A model generated the notes under the pieces. That model was not told where the DNA came from and made no database searches. It saw nothing but the letters and a program-made list of their open reading frames with translations. Positions 52,018-59,120 of a DNA stretch of 64,000 bases are shown here, one piece after another; within the stretch, counting starts at the first letter, position 1; every line of letters starts with the position of its first letter. Source of the stretch: DATBDN01 sp963715995 (lineage in GTDB: Bacteria > Actinomycetota > Thermoleophilia > Solirubrobacterales > Thermoleophilaceae); NCBI GenBank assembly GCA_963715995.1, contig OY970283.1, positions 2,914,001 through 2,978,000 of the forward strand. The letters run 5' to 3'. The position numbers and the translations under genes are program-made.

Positions 52018-54750
52018 TTGCGCCGAGGAATGCGAGCGGGGCGCTTGGGGTGCATCTGTGTGGCAGTTTTGGCGGTCACCGCCGGGACGGCGCACGCCGC
52101 TGACCCGCCCGCCGTTGGCGCGCCGGTGTTCGGGCACTTCCGCTCGGTGCTGGCCCAGGGCGAGGGCCAGCAGCTCAACACCGTTCAGTTCGGCCAGTAC
52201 ACGGCCAGCGGCACGCCGCCCGCCAGCTACACGAACCAGCAGCCGCTCTACGTGGACATCATGCCGCGGGCGTCGTCGCTCACGGCGGCGGATCTCGACG
52301 TCTTCTACAAGCCGACCGACTTCGGCTCGATGCCCGGCGGCGTTGGCACCAGCGAGACACCGCGACCCGGAGTGCAGATCTTCCGCGACGCGAAGTTCGG
52401 CATGGCCCACATCTACGGCGACACGCGCTCGGACGTGATGTTCGGCGCCGGCTACGCGACGGCCGAGGAGCGGCTGTTCGCGATGGACGCGCTGCGCCAC
52501 GCGGCGAAGGGCACGCTGGCCGCGCTGACCGGGCCGGACGCCGCCGACATGGACCGCCAGCAGCTGACCGACCAGGACTTCTCGGACGCCGAACTGCGGA
52601 AGCAGTTCGACGACCTGCCCAAGCGCCTGGGCGCGACGGGCCAGCGCGCCCATGACGACGTCGAGTCCTACATCGACGGCATCAACGCGCGCATCAAGGA
52701 GGACCTGAGCGATCCCAGCAAGCTGCCGGCCGAGTACGCGGCGCTGAACGTGCAGCCGCAGCCCTGGGACGTGTCCGACACGGCGGCGATGGCCGTTCTG
52801 CTCGTGACTCAGTTCACGGTCTCGAACGGCGGCGAGGAGCGCAACGAGCAGATGCGCCTGGAGTTCCAGAAGCACTTCGGCAAGCGCTGGGCCGCTCGCT
52901 TCAACGACCTGCGCGAGGCCGAGGACCCCGAGGCGCTCACCGTCGCTCTGAAGCGGTTCGCCTCGGACCGCCCCGGCAAGGTGAAGAAGGGCCGCAACCT
53001 GCTGCCCGACCTCGGCTCGATCAAGACCTTCAACCCCCAGGTCGTCGGCGCAGGCTCCGCGCAGGCGGCGAAGGCGTCGACGGCGTCGTGGGTCCAGACC
53101 GTCAACCGCATCAAGCAGGCGCTCCCGCACGAGGAGTCGAACGGCGTGGCCGTGTCGCCCAAGCTGTCGAAGGACGGCAAGCCGCTGTGGGCGGCGGGGC
53201 CGCAGGTGGACTACTACTCGCCGCAGATCTTCGCCGAGATGGAGATGCACGGCGGCGGCATCGACGTGGAGGGCGTGAGCTTCCCCGGAGCCAGCCCGTG
53301 GCCCCTGATCGGACACGGCATCGACTTCGCCTGGAGCGGCACGAGCGCGAACGGCGACAACGAGGACACGTTCGTGGAGACCCTCTGCAACGCGGACGGC
53401 TCGGCGCCGACCGCCGCCAGTCGCAGCTACATGTACAAGGGCAAGTGCATCCCGTTCGACACCCGTGACATATCGCTGACGACGCCGCCGCCGTCGCTCG
53501 GCAACATGACCCCGTCGGAGCAGATCACCTACCGGCCGCTGCGCTCGGTGCACGGACCGGTGTTCGCGTTCGCGACCGTCGGCGGCAAGCCGGTGGCGCT
53601 CTCGAAGGCCAAGGGCGTGGACTTCCACGAGCTCGACGCGGTCGTGCCGTTCATGCGCCTGGCCGAGAACGCGCCGACCGACTACAAGACGTTCGCTCAG
53701 ACCATGGGGCTGTTCCCCGGCACCGAGAACTGGTTCTACGTCGACGACCGCCATACCGGCTTCATGCAGGGCGGCCTCTACCCGAAGCACCAGCCGGGCA
53801 CCGACGTCGACCTGCCGATGAACGGCGACGGCAAGGGCGACTGGGTGGGCTTCGACCCCTCCAACTACACCTTCAAGACGATCTCGCCGTCGCACCGGCC
53901 GCGGGCGTTCGACACCAACCAGCCGATTACGATCTCCTGGAACAACAAGGAGGCGCCGGGCTGGCGCAAGGGCCCGACTGAGTGGTCTGACGGTCCCGTG
54001 CACCGCGCGTTGATCCTGCACCGCTACCTGAACACGGAGCTGAAGGCCGGCGGCGGCAAGACCGACCTCACGGGCGTGGCCAAGGCCGTCAACGAGACCG
54101 CGACCACCGACCTGATCGGCGAGGAGGACTACCCGTGGATGCGCCGCGCGATCGGCAAGGCGCGCGCGGGCGATCAGGCCTACCTGTCGCTGCTGGACGA
54201 CTGGCACAAGTCGGGCTCGCACCGGCTCGACGAGAACGGCGACAACGTCTACGAGCACAGCGCTGCGGTGGCGCTGATGGATGCGTGGTGGCCGCGCTTC
54301 GTGCGCGCGTCGTTCGAGCCGAGCTTCGGCAAGGACCTGTTCGACAAGATCGTGGGCCAGTTCCTGGGACTCGGCCGGCTCGACTGGGACTGGACGAGCC
54401 AGGTGCAGAAGGACCTCCGGCACGAGCTCGGCCGCAAGGAGAAGGGCACCTACTCGCAGATCTACTGCGGCGGCCCGGCCCGTGGCGTCGTGCGCGGAAA
54501 GCGGTTGCACAAGGTGCGCTCGCGCTGCCGCACGATCCTGCTGACCACGCTGCGCGCCGCGGTTGCCGACGTCGCCAAGCAGCAGGGCTCGCCGGATCCG
54601 GCGCAGTGGAAGGTCAACGCGCTCTGCAAGGCGCCGGCGGTCTGCGACCAGGAGGTCCCCACCGACCTCGGCGCGGTTGACACGCCGCCGTTCCCGTGGC
54701 AGAACCGAGGGACCTACCACCAAGTGGTCGAGCTTGACGGCCATCGCTGA
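52018..54750 (+). CDS. Penicillin acylase family (S45) secreted amidase
   Basis: 910 residues from TTG 52018. Signal peptide to about residue 28 (TAGTAHAAD). Alpha-chain region about 100-340, spacer, then the autoprocessing site with nucleophile Ser374 in PHEESNGVAVSP; beta chain follows with AAGPQVDYYSPQIF, GASPWPLIGHGIDFAWSGTSANGDNEDTF (cited HGIDFAWSGTSANGDNEDTF) and the late FPWQNRGTYHQVVEL. Ntn-hydrolase acylases cleave acyl-amides such as beta-lactam side chains, aculeacin or N-acyl homoserine lactones; the C-terminal end resembles the aculeacin/AHL acylase branch. Confidence 0.87.
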   Translation: MRRGMRAGRLGCICVAVLAVTAGTAHAADPPAVGAPVFGHFRSVLAQGEGQQLNTVQFGQYTASGTPPASYTNQQPLYVDIMPRASSLTAADLDVFYKPTDFGSMPGGVGTSETPRPGVQIFRDAKFGMAHIYGDTRSDVMFGAGYATAEERLFAMDALRHAAKGTLAALTGPDAADMDRQQLTDQDFSDAELRKQFDDLPKRLGATGQRAHDDVESYIDGINARIKEDLSDPSKLPAEYAALNVQPQPWDVSDTAAMAVLLVTQFTVSNGGEERNEQMRLEFQKHFGKRWAARFNDLREAEDPEALTVALKRFASDRPGKVKKGRNLLPDLGSIKTFNPQVVGAGSAQAAKASTASWVQTVNRIKQALPHEESNGVAVSPKLSKDGKPLWAAGPQVDYYSPQIFAEMEMHGGGIDVEGVSFPGASPWPLIGHGIDFAWSGTSANGDNEDTFVETLCNADGSAPTAASRSYMYKGKCIPFDTRDISLTTPPPSLGNMTPSEQITYRPLRSVHGPVFAFATVGGKPVALSKAKGVDFHELDAVVPFMRLAENAPTDYKTFAQTMGLFPGTENWFYVDDRHTGFMQGGLYPKHQPGTDVDLPMNGDGKGDWVGFDPSNYTFKTISPSHRPRAFDTNQPITISWNNKEAPGWRKGPTEWSDGPVHRALILHRYLNTELKAGGGKTDLTGVAKAVNETATTDLIGEEDYPWMRRAIGKARAGDQAYLSLLDDWHKSGSHRLDENGDNVYEHSAAVALMDAWWPRFVRASFEPSFGKDLFDKIVGQFLGLGRLDWDWTSQVQKDLRHELGRKEKGTYSQIYCGGPARGVVRGKRLHKVRSRCRTILLTTLRAAVADVAKQQGSPDPAQWKVNALCKAPAVCDQEVPTDLGAVDTPPFPWQNRGTYHQVVELDGHR

Positions 54751-55642
54751 ACAACCGCACCGGATCTCCACTGCACAGAAGGTCGGCAACATGATCGGAG
54801 TTGCCGTGCCGGTGATCGCCTTCGTCCTGGCGATCGTGCTGCTGTGGCACCGCGCGGTCGGCTGGCTCGACCTGGCGGTTATGGCGGTGCTCTACGTGCT
54901 CACGGGGCTCGGGATCACGGTCGGCTACCACCGGCTGCTCACCCATCGCGCGTTCCAGACGTCGCGGCCCGTGCAGTACGCGTTCGCGATCTTCGGCTCG
55001 ATGTCGGTGCAGGGCCCGGTGCTGAGCTGGGTGGCCGATCACCGCAAGCACCACGCGCACACCGACGAGGAGGGCGACCCACACAGCCCCCACCTTGCGG
55101 GTCGCGGCGTCATCGGCGCCATCAAGGGCCTCTGGCACGCGCACGTTGGCTGGCTGTTCTCGCTGAAGGACCGCGCCGAGCCCGAGCGCTACGCGCGCGA
55201 CTGGCTCGAGGATCCGGGCATGCGCGCGATCGACCGCCTGTTCTTCGTGTGGCTGGCGGCCGGGATCGCCGTCCCGTTCGCGATCGGGTTCGCTGTTCGC
55301 GGGACGCTGCTGGGCGGGCTCCAGTGCGCGCTGTGGGCCGGCGCGGTGCGGATCTTCGTGCTGCACCACGTCACGTTCTCGATCAACTCGGTCTGCCACT
55401 TCTTCGGGCGCCGCTCGTTCGCCACCGAGGACGAGTCGCGCAACGTCTTCTGGCTCGCCCCGCTGTCGTTCGGCGAGTCGTGGCACAACAACCACCACGC
55501 GTTCCCGCGCTCGGCGTTCCACGGCCTGCGCTGGACGCAGCTCGACACGGGCGGCCTGGTCATCCGCGCGCTCGAGAAGCTCGGGCTCGCCTGGAACGTG
55601 ATCAGGATCTCGCCCGAGCGGCAGGCCGAGCGCGCGGCCTAG
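54734..55642 (+). CDS. Membrane fatty acid delta-9 desaturase
   Basis: 302 residues from TTG 54734, overlapping the acylase stop by 17 bp; ATG 54791 is an alternative that would cut the first helix. His boxes HRLLTH (HxxxxH), HRKHHAH (HxxHH) and HNNHHA (HxxHH) bind the di-iron centre. Four membrane segments. Sequence order matches acyl-CoA/acyl-lipid delta-9 desaturases, which adjust membrane fluidity. The stop lies 53 bp before tandem repeats of element C. Confidence 0.9.
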   Translation: MTAIAEQPHRISTAQKVGNMIGVAVPVIAFVLAIVLLWHRAVGWLDLAVMAVLYVLTGLGITVGYHRLLTHRAFQTSRPVQYAFAIFGSMSVQGPVLSWVADHRKHHAHTDEEGDPHSPHLAGRGVIGAIKGLWHAHVGWLFSLKDRAEPERYARDWLEDPGMRAIDRLFFVWLAAGIAVPFAIGFAVRGTLLGGLQCALWAGAVRIFVLHHVTFSINSVCHFFGRRSFATEDESRNVFWLAPLSFGESWHNNHHAFPRSAFHGLRWTQLDTGGLVIRALEKLGLAWNVIRISPERQAERAA

Positions 55643-55694
55643 CGCGCGGCCGTCTTGGAACGCGCCGCGGCGCCCTTCCGCCGGGTGCGCTCAT

Positions 55695-55837
55695 CTGCCG
55701 GCTCCGCTCGTCTGCCGGTCTCCGCTCGTCTGCCGGTCTCCGCTTGGCTGCCGGTCTCCGCTTGTCTGCCGGTCTCCGCTTGTCTGCCGGTCTCCGCTTG
55801 GCTGCCGGTCTCCGCTTGGCTGCCGGTCTCCGCTTGG
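55695..55837 (+). repeat. Element C: eight 18-bp tandem repeats
   Basis: Units CTGCCGGTCTCCGCTTGK at 55712, 55730, 55748, 55766, 55784, 55802 and 55820, preceded by a 17-bp variant at 55695. Differences are confined to the last three bases. They follow the desaturase gene. In one minus frame they would encode a six-residue ETGSQA-type repeat, without a credible gene around it. A likely site of copy-number variation. Confidence 0.95.
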
Positions 55838-55886
55838 TGCTCGTCCGTGGCCTCCGCGTAGCTCGCGCTGGCGCTGCGCGGCGCGC

Positions 55887-55926
55887 AAACTGCCGCGGCC
55901 AAGGGGCGGCTGATGTGGCGCTCGCG
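55887..55926 (+). repeat. Element C: conserved core, desaturase side
   Basis: Contains CGGCCAAGGGGCGGCTG followed by ATGTGGCGCTCGCG. Same motif and orientation relative to its upstream gene as the cores at 5221-5276 and 21063-21116. Confidence 0.85.
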
Positions 55927-55957
55927 GGGGTCGCGGGGCGGTCCTTCTGGGTCGGCT

Positions 55958-55996
55958 GTGCGACATAGACCACCTATGGGGTGGTTTATGTCGCAC
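55958..55996 (+). repeat. Element C: 39-bp hairpin
   Basis: Arms GTGCGACATAGACCACC and GGTGGTTTATGTCGCAC (one G-T wobble) around TATGG. The GACCAC-TAT-GTGGT centre is like palindromes at 5119-5163 and 21155-21199, so it is probably a family member with different ends. Confidence 0.85.
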
Positions 55997-56068
55997 GGCT
56001 TCGCTGAGTCGAGCGTGCTCGCCGCGGGGCCGGGCGCGACGCGGCAGCGCGCGGATCCGGCGATCGTT

Positions 56069-56104
56069 GGGGACTTCTGGGTGCCAGGGCACCCAGAAGT
56101 CCCC
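56069..56104 (-). repeat. Element C: near-perfect 36-bp hairpin
   Basis: Arms GGGGACTTCTGGGTGCC and GGCACCCAGAAGTCCCC, 17 bp with no mismatch, around only two bases AG; a further T-A pair flanks it. Placed 3' of the core at 56190-56223 in the exonuclease sense direction. Strong enough to stop polymerase or to cruciform. Confidence 0.9.
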
Positions 56105-56189
56105 ACGGAACGCGGCCGAAGCCGATCGTGCCAAGCGGAGCCGCGCCGCGAGCGGAGCGGGAACCGCGCCGCGAGCGGACAGGCGCGGG

Positions 56190-56223
56190 CGCCAGTCCAG
56201 CCACCCCCTGGCCGCCGCAGTTT
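56190..56223 (-). repeat. Element C: conserved core, exonuclease side
   Basis: On the minus strand reads AAACTGCGG then CGGCCAGGGGGTGGCTG then GACTGGCG. It is in sense orientation for the exonuclease gene ending at 56321, about 100 bp upstream. No tandem repeats lie between, only a short GC-rich dyad (CCCGCGCTCTCCGCGGG). Confidence 0.85.
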
Positions 56224-56320
56224 GCGCCTCGAAGCGCCAGCGCAAGCCCGCGGAGAGCGCGGGCTGCGGAGCCACGCCGAGAAGTCTTACTGACGCGAAA
56301 CGGCAAAGTGCTCAGAGCAC

Positions 56321-57175
56321 TCAGGGGACTGCAGCCAGGCGCTTCGCCAGCGCGCCCATCCCGAGCTCGGCGGCCTTCTTCGCCGCCTTCTCGCGGTCGA
56401 GCGGCGTGTCCTTCGGCGGCTTCACCTTCACGATCTGCACGGTTGCGATGTGCTTGAACGCCAGGATCAAGTCGGGGTCATCCAGCAGCGCCTTCTTGAT
56501 CGACGGCTTCGCGTCGCTCACCGCCGCGCGCATCACGTCCTCGAGCGAGCCGTGCTTGCGCAGCAGCTCGGCTGCCGTCTTCTCGCCTATCCCCTTCGCG
56601 CCCGGGATGCCGTCGGAGGGGTCGCCGCGCAGCGCGATGAAGTCGGGCACCAGCTTCGGCGGGATGCCGTAGCGCTCCTCGACCTCGGCGGGTCCCATCA
56701 GCTGCATGTTCTTGCCGGTCGAGACGTAGAGCACCTTCACCCGGTCGGTCGCGCATTGGAACATGTCGCGGTCGCCGGTCATGATGATCGCGCTCCCGCC
56801 CTGAGCCGCCTCGGCTTCGCCGTATGAGGCCAGCAGGTCGTCCGCCTCGAGCTTGTCGTGGGTCGCCACGGTCCAGCCGAACGAGCGCAGCCAGTCGTGC
56901 ACCAGGCCGTACTGGTGCGCCAGGTCGGGGTCGAGCTCGGGGCGCTGCGCGTGGTAGGGCTCGTAGAGCTCCTTGCGGTAGTGCGCCGCCTCCTGGCCGA
57001 AGCAGACGACGACCGCGCGCGGGTCGTACTCGTCGACCACCCGCAGGATCAGGTTGGCCGCGCCGAGCAGGGCGTTGACCGGCCGCCCGTCGGCGCCCTC
57101 GATCGACTTCGGGAGCGCGAAGAACGCTCTGAAGAAGATCGAGTCGCCGTCGACGATGAGTAGCGGCCGGGCCAG
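56321..57175 (-). CDS. Stand-alone 5'-3' exonuclease (Pol I N-terminal domain-like)
   Basis: About 284 residues. PIN-like FEN domain: LLIVDGDSIFFRAFFALPKS (metal Asp), VVVCFGQEAAHYRKELYEPYHAQRP cited as YRKELYEPYHAQRPE, IIMTGDRDMFQC, and the H3TH DFIALRGDPSDGIPGAKGIGEKTA cited as LRGDPSDGIPGAKGIGEKTA. The essential first motif lies upstream of the first GTG (57040), and no ATG, GTG or TTG precedes it in frame before the neighbouring stop; the CTG at 57175 is the only near-cognate start. It removes RNA primers or flaps. The start is uncertain. Confidence 0.82.
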   Translation of the reverse strand: MARPLLIVDGDSIFFRAFFALPKSIEGADGRPVNALLGAANLILRVVDEYDPRAVVVCFGQEAAHYRKELYEPYHAQRPELDPDLAHQYGLVHDWLRSFGWTVATHDKLEADDLLASYGEAEAAQGGSAIIMTGDRDMFQCATDRVKVLYVSTGKNMQLMGPAEVEERYGIPPKLVPDFIALRGDPSDGIPGAKGIGEKTAAELLRKHGSLEDVMRAAVSDAKPSIKKALLDDPDLILAFKHIATVQIVKVKPPKDTPLDREKAAKKAAELGMGALAKRLAAVP

Positions 57176-57185
57176 AGCCCCGAGA

Positions 57186-58598
57186 CTAGTCGCGCTCCGC
57201 CGGGGGCACCGGGTGGTTGGCCAGGAACACGTCCTGCGGGTCGTGCTCGGCCTTGACCTGGCGCAGCCGGTGGTAGGTGTCCATCGGCCACAGGCGGCGC
57301 GGATCGGTCCGGTGCTCGGCGAAGTTGAGGTACTCGCGGCCGTTGTCGTGGGCCGCCAGCGCGTCCTTGACCACCGGCAGGTACGCCGACACGGCGGCGG
57401 CCATCACCGGGTCCATCGCCATGCCGACCGCGAACATCGCAAAGCGGGCATCGATCGAGGCCGTGGCGCCGTTCGCGATCGCCGCACGTCCGATCGCACC
57501 GCCGAGGTGACGGAACTCCACCGACAGGAGCGGCGAGGTCGAGCCCGCGCCGGCGGCGTCGACGACACGCTCGATCCCGTCCGGAGTCAGGTCGCTCAGC
57601 AGCATGTGGTCGCCGATGCCCGGGACCGGCTGCGGCGGATCCATGTGCAGCATCTGGAGCTCCGAAGGCGCCACCGCGGCGAACGTGTCCATCTCGGGCT
57701 CGAGCGCGCGCAGCGGCTCGAGCAGCCTGCTGGCGCTCGCCTCGTCCATGAGCATGGCTGCCTCGACCACGACCAGTCGCCGGCCACGCAGCGGCTCGGG
57801 AATGTCCGGCAGCGGCGGCACCTGAAGCAGCCGGCCGATCGAGGTGACCTCGTCGGGCACCGAGTCGGCCCACTCGCGCCAGGCGTTCAGAACCTGGCTG
57901 GCGCGCTCCATTGGGAAGATGAGCCAGCCGGCGTAGAGGTCCGCCACCGGGTAGAGCTTCATCTCGATCGCGGTGACGACGCCGAAGCTGCCTCCGCCGC
58001 CGCGCAGCGCCCAGAACAGGTCCGGGTTCTCCTCGGCGCTGGCGCGGATCTGCTCACCGTCGACGTTCACCAGCTCTACGGCCACCACGCTGTTCGCGGC
58101 GAGTCCGTGCTTGCGCCCGAGCCAGCTGACCCCGCCGCCGAGCGTGTAGCCCACCACGCCGACGTCGTGCGAGGACCCGGAGAGCGGAGCCAGCCCGTGC
58201 TCGCCGGCCGGGTAGGTCACGTCGGCCCACAGCGCACCGGCGGCAGCGCGCGCCACGTGCGCGGCCGCGTCGATCTGGACGTCGCGCATGCGCTGCGTCT
58301 TCACGAGCACGGTGTGCTCGAGCCCGTCGCCGGCGAGCGGCGACGCGTTGTGGCCGGTGCCCTGCGCCGCCACTCGCAGCCCGTTGGCGCGCGCGTAGCG
58401 CACGATCTCGGCGATGTCGGCGGCGCTCTCGGGCAGCGCAACGGCTGCGGGCCGCTGGTCGACCGCGAGGTTCCAGGCCAGCCTGGCCTCGTCCCAGCTC
58501 GCGTCCTGCGGGGTCACGTAGTCGCCCGCGAGCCGCGCGCGCAGGGAGTCGATGGTGATGGAGGCGGCGTCCTTGCTGATCACGTTCATGGACGCCAA
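57186..58598 (-). CDS. FAD-binding oxidase (berberine-bridge/VAO family)
   Basis: 470 residues (ATG at 58589 is an alternative start). PCMH-type FAD domain about 40-215 with VAAQGTGHNASPLAG, where the usual flavin-linking GGGH is GTGH, and GVVGYTLGGGVSWLGRKHG, then SFGVVTAIEMKLYPV. The C-terminal BBE element NFAEHRTDPRRLWP and DPQDVFLANHPVPP closes it. Oxidises alcohols, sugars or phenolics with O2; substrate unknown. Same strand as and 10 bp upstream of the exonuclease. Confidence 0.85.
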   Translation of the reverse strand: MASMNVISKDAASITIDSLRARLAGDYVTPQDASWDEARLAWNLAVDQRPAAVALPESAADIAEIVRYARANGLRVAAQGTGHNASPLAGDGLEHTVLVKTQRMRDVQIDAAAHVARAAAGALWADVTYPAGEHGLAPLSGSSHDVGVVGYTLGGGVSWLGRKHGLAANSVVAVELVNVDGEQIRASAEENPDLFWALRGGGGSFGVVTAIEMKLYPVADLYAGWLIFPMERASQVLNAWREWADSVPDEVTSIGRLLQVPPLPDIPEPLRGRRLVVVEAAMLMDEASASRLLEPLRALEPEMDTFAAVAPSELQMLHMDPPQPVPGIGDHMLLSDLTPDGIERVVDAAGAGSTSPLLSVEFRHLGGAIGRAAIANGATASIDARFAMFAVGMAMDPVMAAAVSAYLPVVKDALAAHDNGREYLNFAEHRTDPRRLWPMDTYHRLRQVKAEHDPQDVFLANHPVPPAERD

Positions 58599-58604
58599 GG
58601 TATG

Positions 58605-58664
58605 GCGAGGCCGACCGGCGGTCGTCGGCCTCGCGGATGAACTTGGGTCCTCCCTGAGGAGGAC
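58605..58664 (-). terminator. Two tandem hairpins 3' of the histone-like gene
   Basis: 58647-58664: GTCCTCC-CTGA-GGAGGAC, 7-bp perfect arms. 58605-58634: GCGAGGCCGAC and GTCGGCCTCGC, 11-bp arms around eight bases. They begin 10 bp after the stop at 58674 and lack a U-tract, like the I-shaped terminators proposed for high-GC actinobacteria. They also sit in the 5' region of the FAD oxidase gene. Confidence 0.55.
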
Positions 58665-58673
58665 GCGGAGCGC

Positions 58674-59111
58674 TTAGGAGCTCTTGCGGGCGCGCGACTT
58701 GCGCGCCGTCGACTTGCGCGGGGATGACTTGCGCGCCGTCGTCTTCCGCGCCGTGGTCTTGCGCGCGGTCGTCTTGCGTGCGCTCGTCTTGCGCGCTGTG
58801 CTCTTGCGTGCGGTCGACTTGCGCGCCCCCTTCTTCGCGGCGCTGCTGCGCCTGGCCGTCGCGCGCTTGCGCGTGCGGGCGGCCTTCTTGGCAGCGCTGC
58901 TGCGCGTGCCGGCGCCGCCGATGTCGAGACGCTTCTCGATCTCCTCGGCAGCGGCACGCAGATCACGCACCACGCGCAGCGCGAACGCCTCGGCGTTGCC
59001 GCGCGCATCGCGGCCACCGCTTTCGAGGTCCGACATCGCGCGGGCGACCCGCTTGCGCAGGCCCTGTGAACGCAGGAATGAGACGAAGTCCTTGTTGCGG
59101 TTTCTTGCCAT
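58674..59111 (-). CDS. Histone H1-like nucleoid protein
   Basis: 145 residues. N-terminal helical domain 1-62 (FLRSQGLRKRVARAMSDLES, AFALRVVRDLRAAAEEIEKRL), then a Lys/Arg/Ala/Ser/Thr tail of about 80 residues with repeated ARKTT and ARKST pentamers. Similar tails occur in bacterial H1-like and HupB C-terminal extensions that bind DNA non-specifically. N-terminal part is not a HU fold. Strong pentamer repetition at DNA level is a source of length variation. Confidence 0.75.
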   Translation of the reverse strand: MARNRNKDFVSFLRSQGLRKRVARAMSDLESGGRDARGNAEAFALRVVRDLRAAAEEIEKRLDIGGAGTRSSAAKKAARTRKRATARRSSAAKKGARKSTARKSTARKTSARKTTARKTTARKTTARKSSPRKSTARKSRARKSS

Positions 59112-59120
59112 GTGCGGAAC

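Noticed and set aside
55691..56275. Protein with ETGSQA repeats encoded on the minus strand of element C.
   Set aside because: The repeat is a direct translation of the 18-bp tandem tract; no signal, no domain, and the frame crosses the hairpins.
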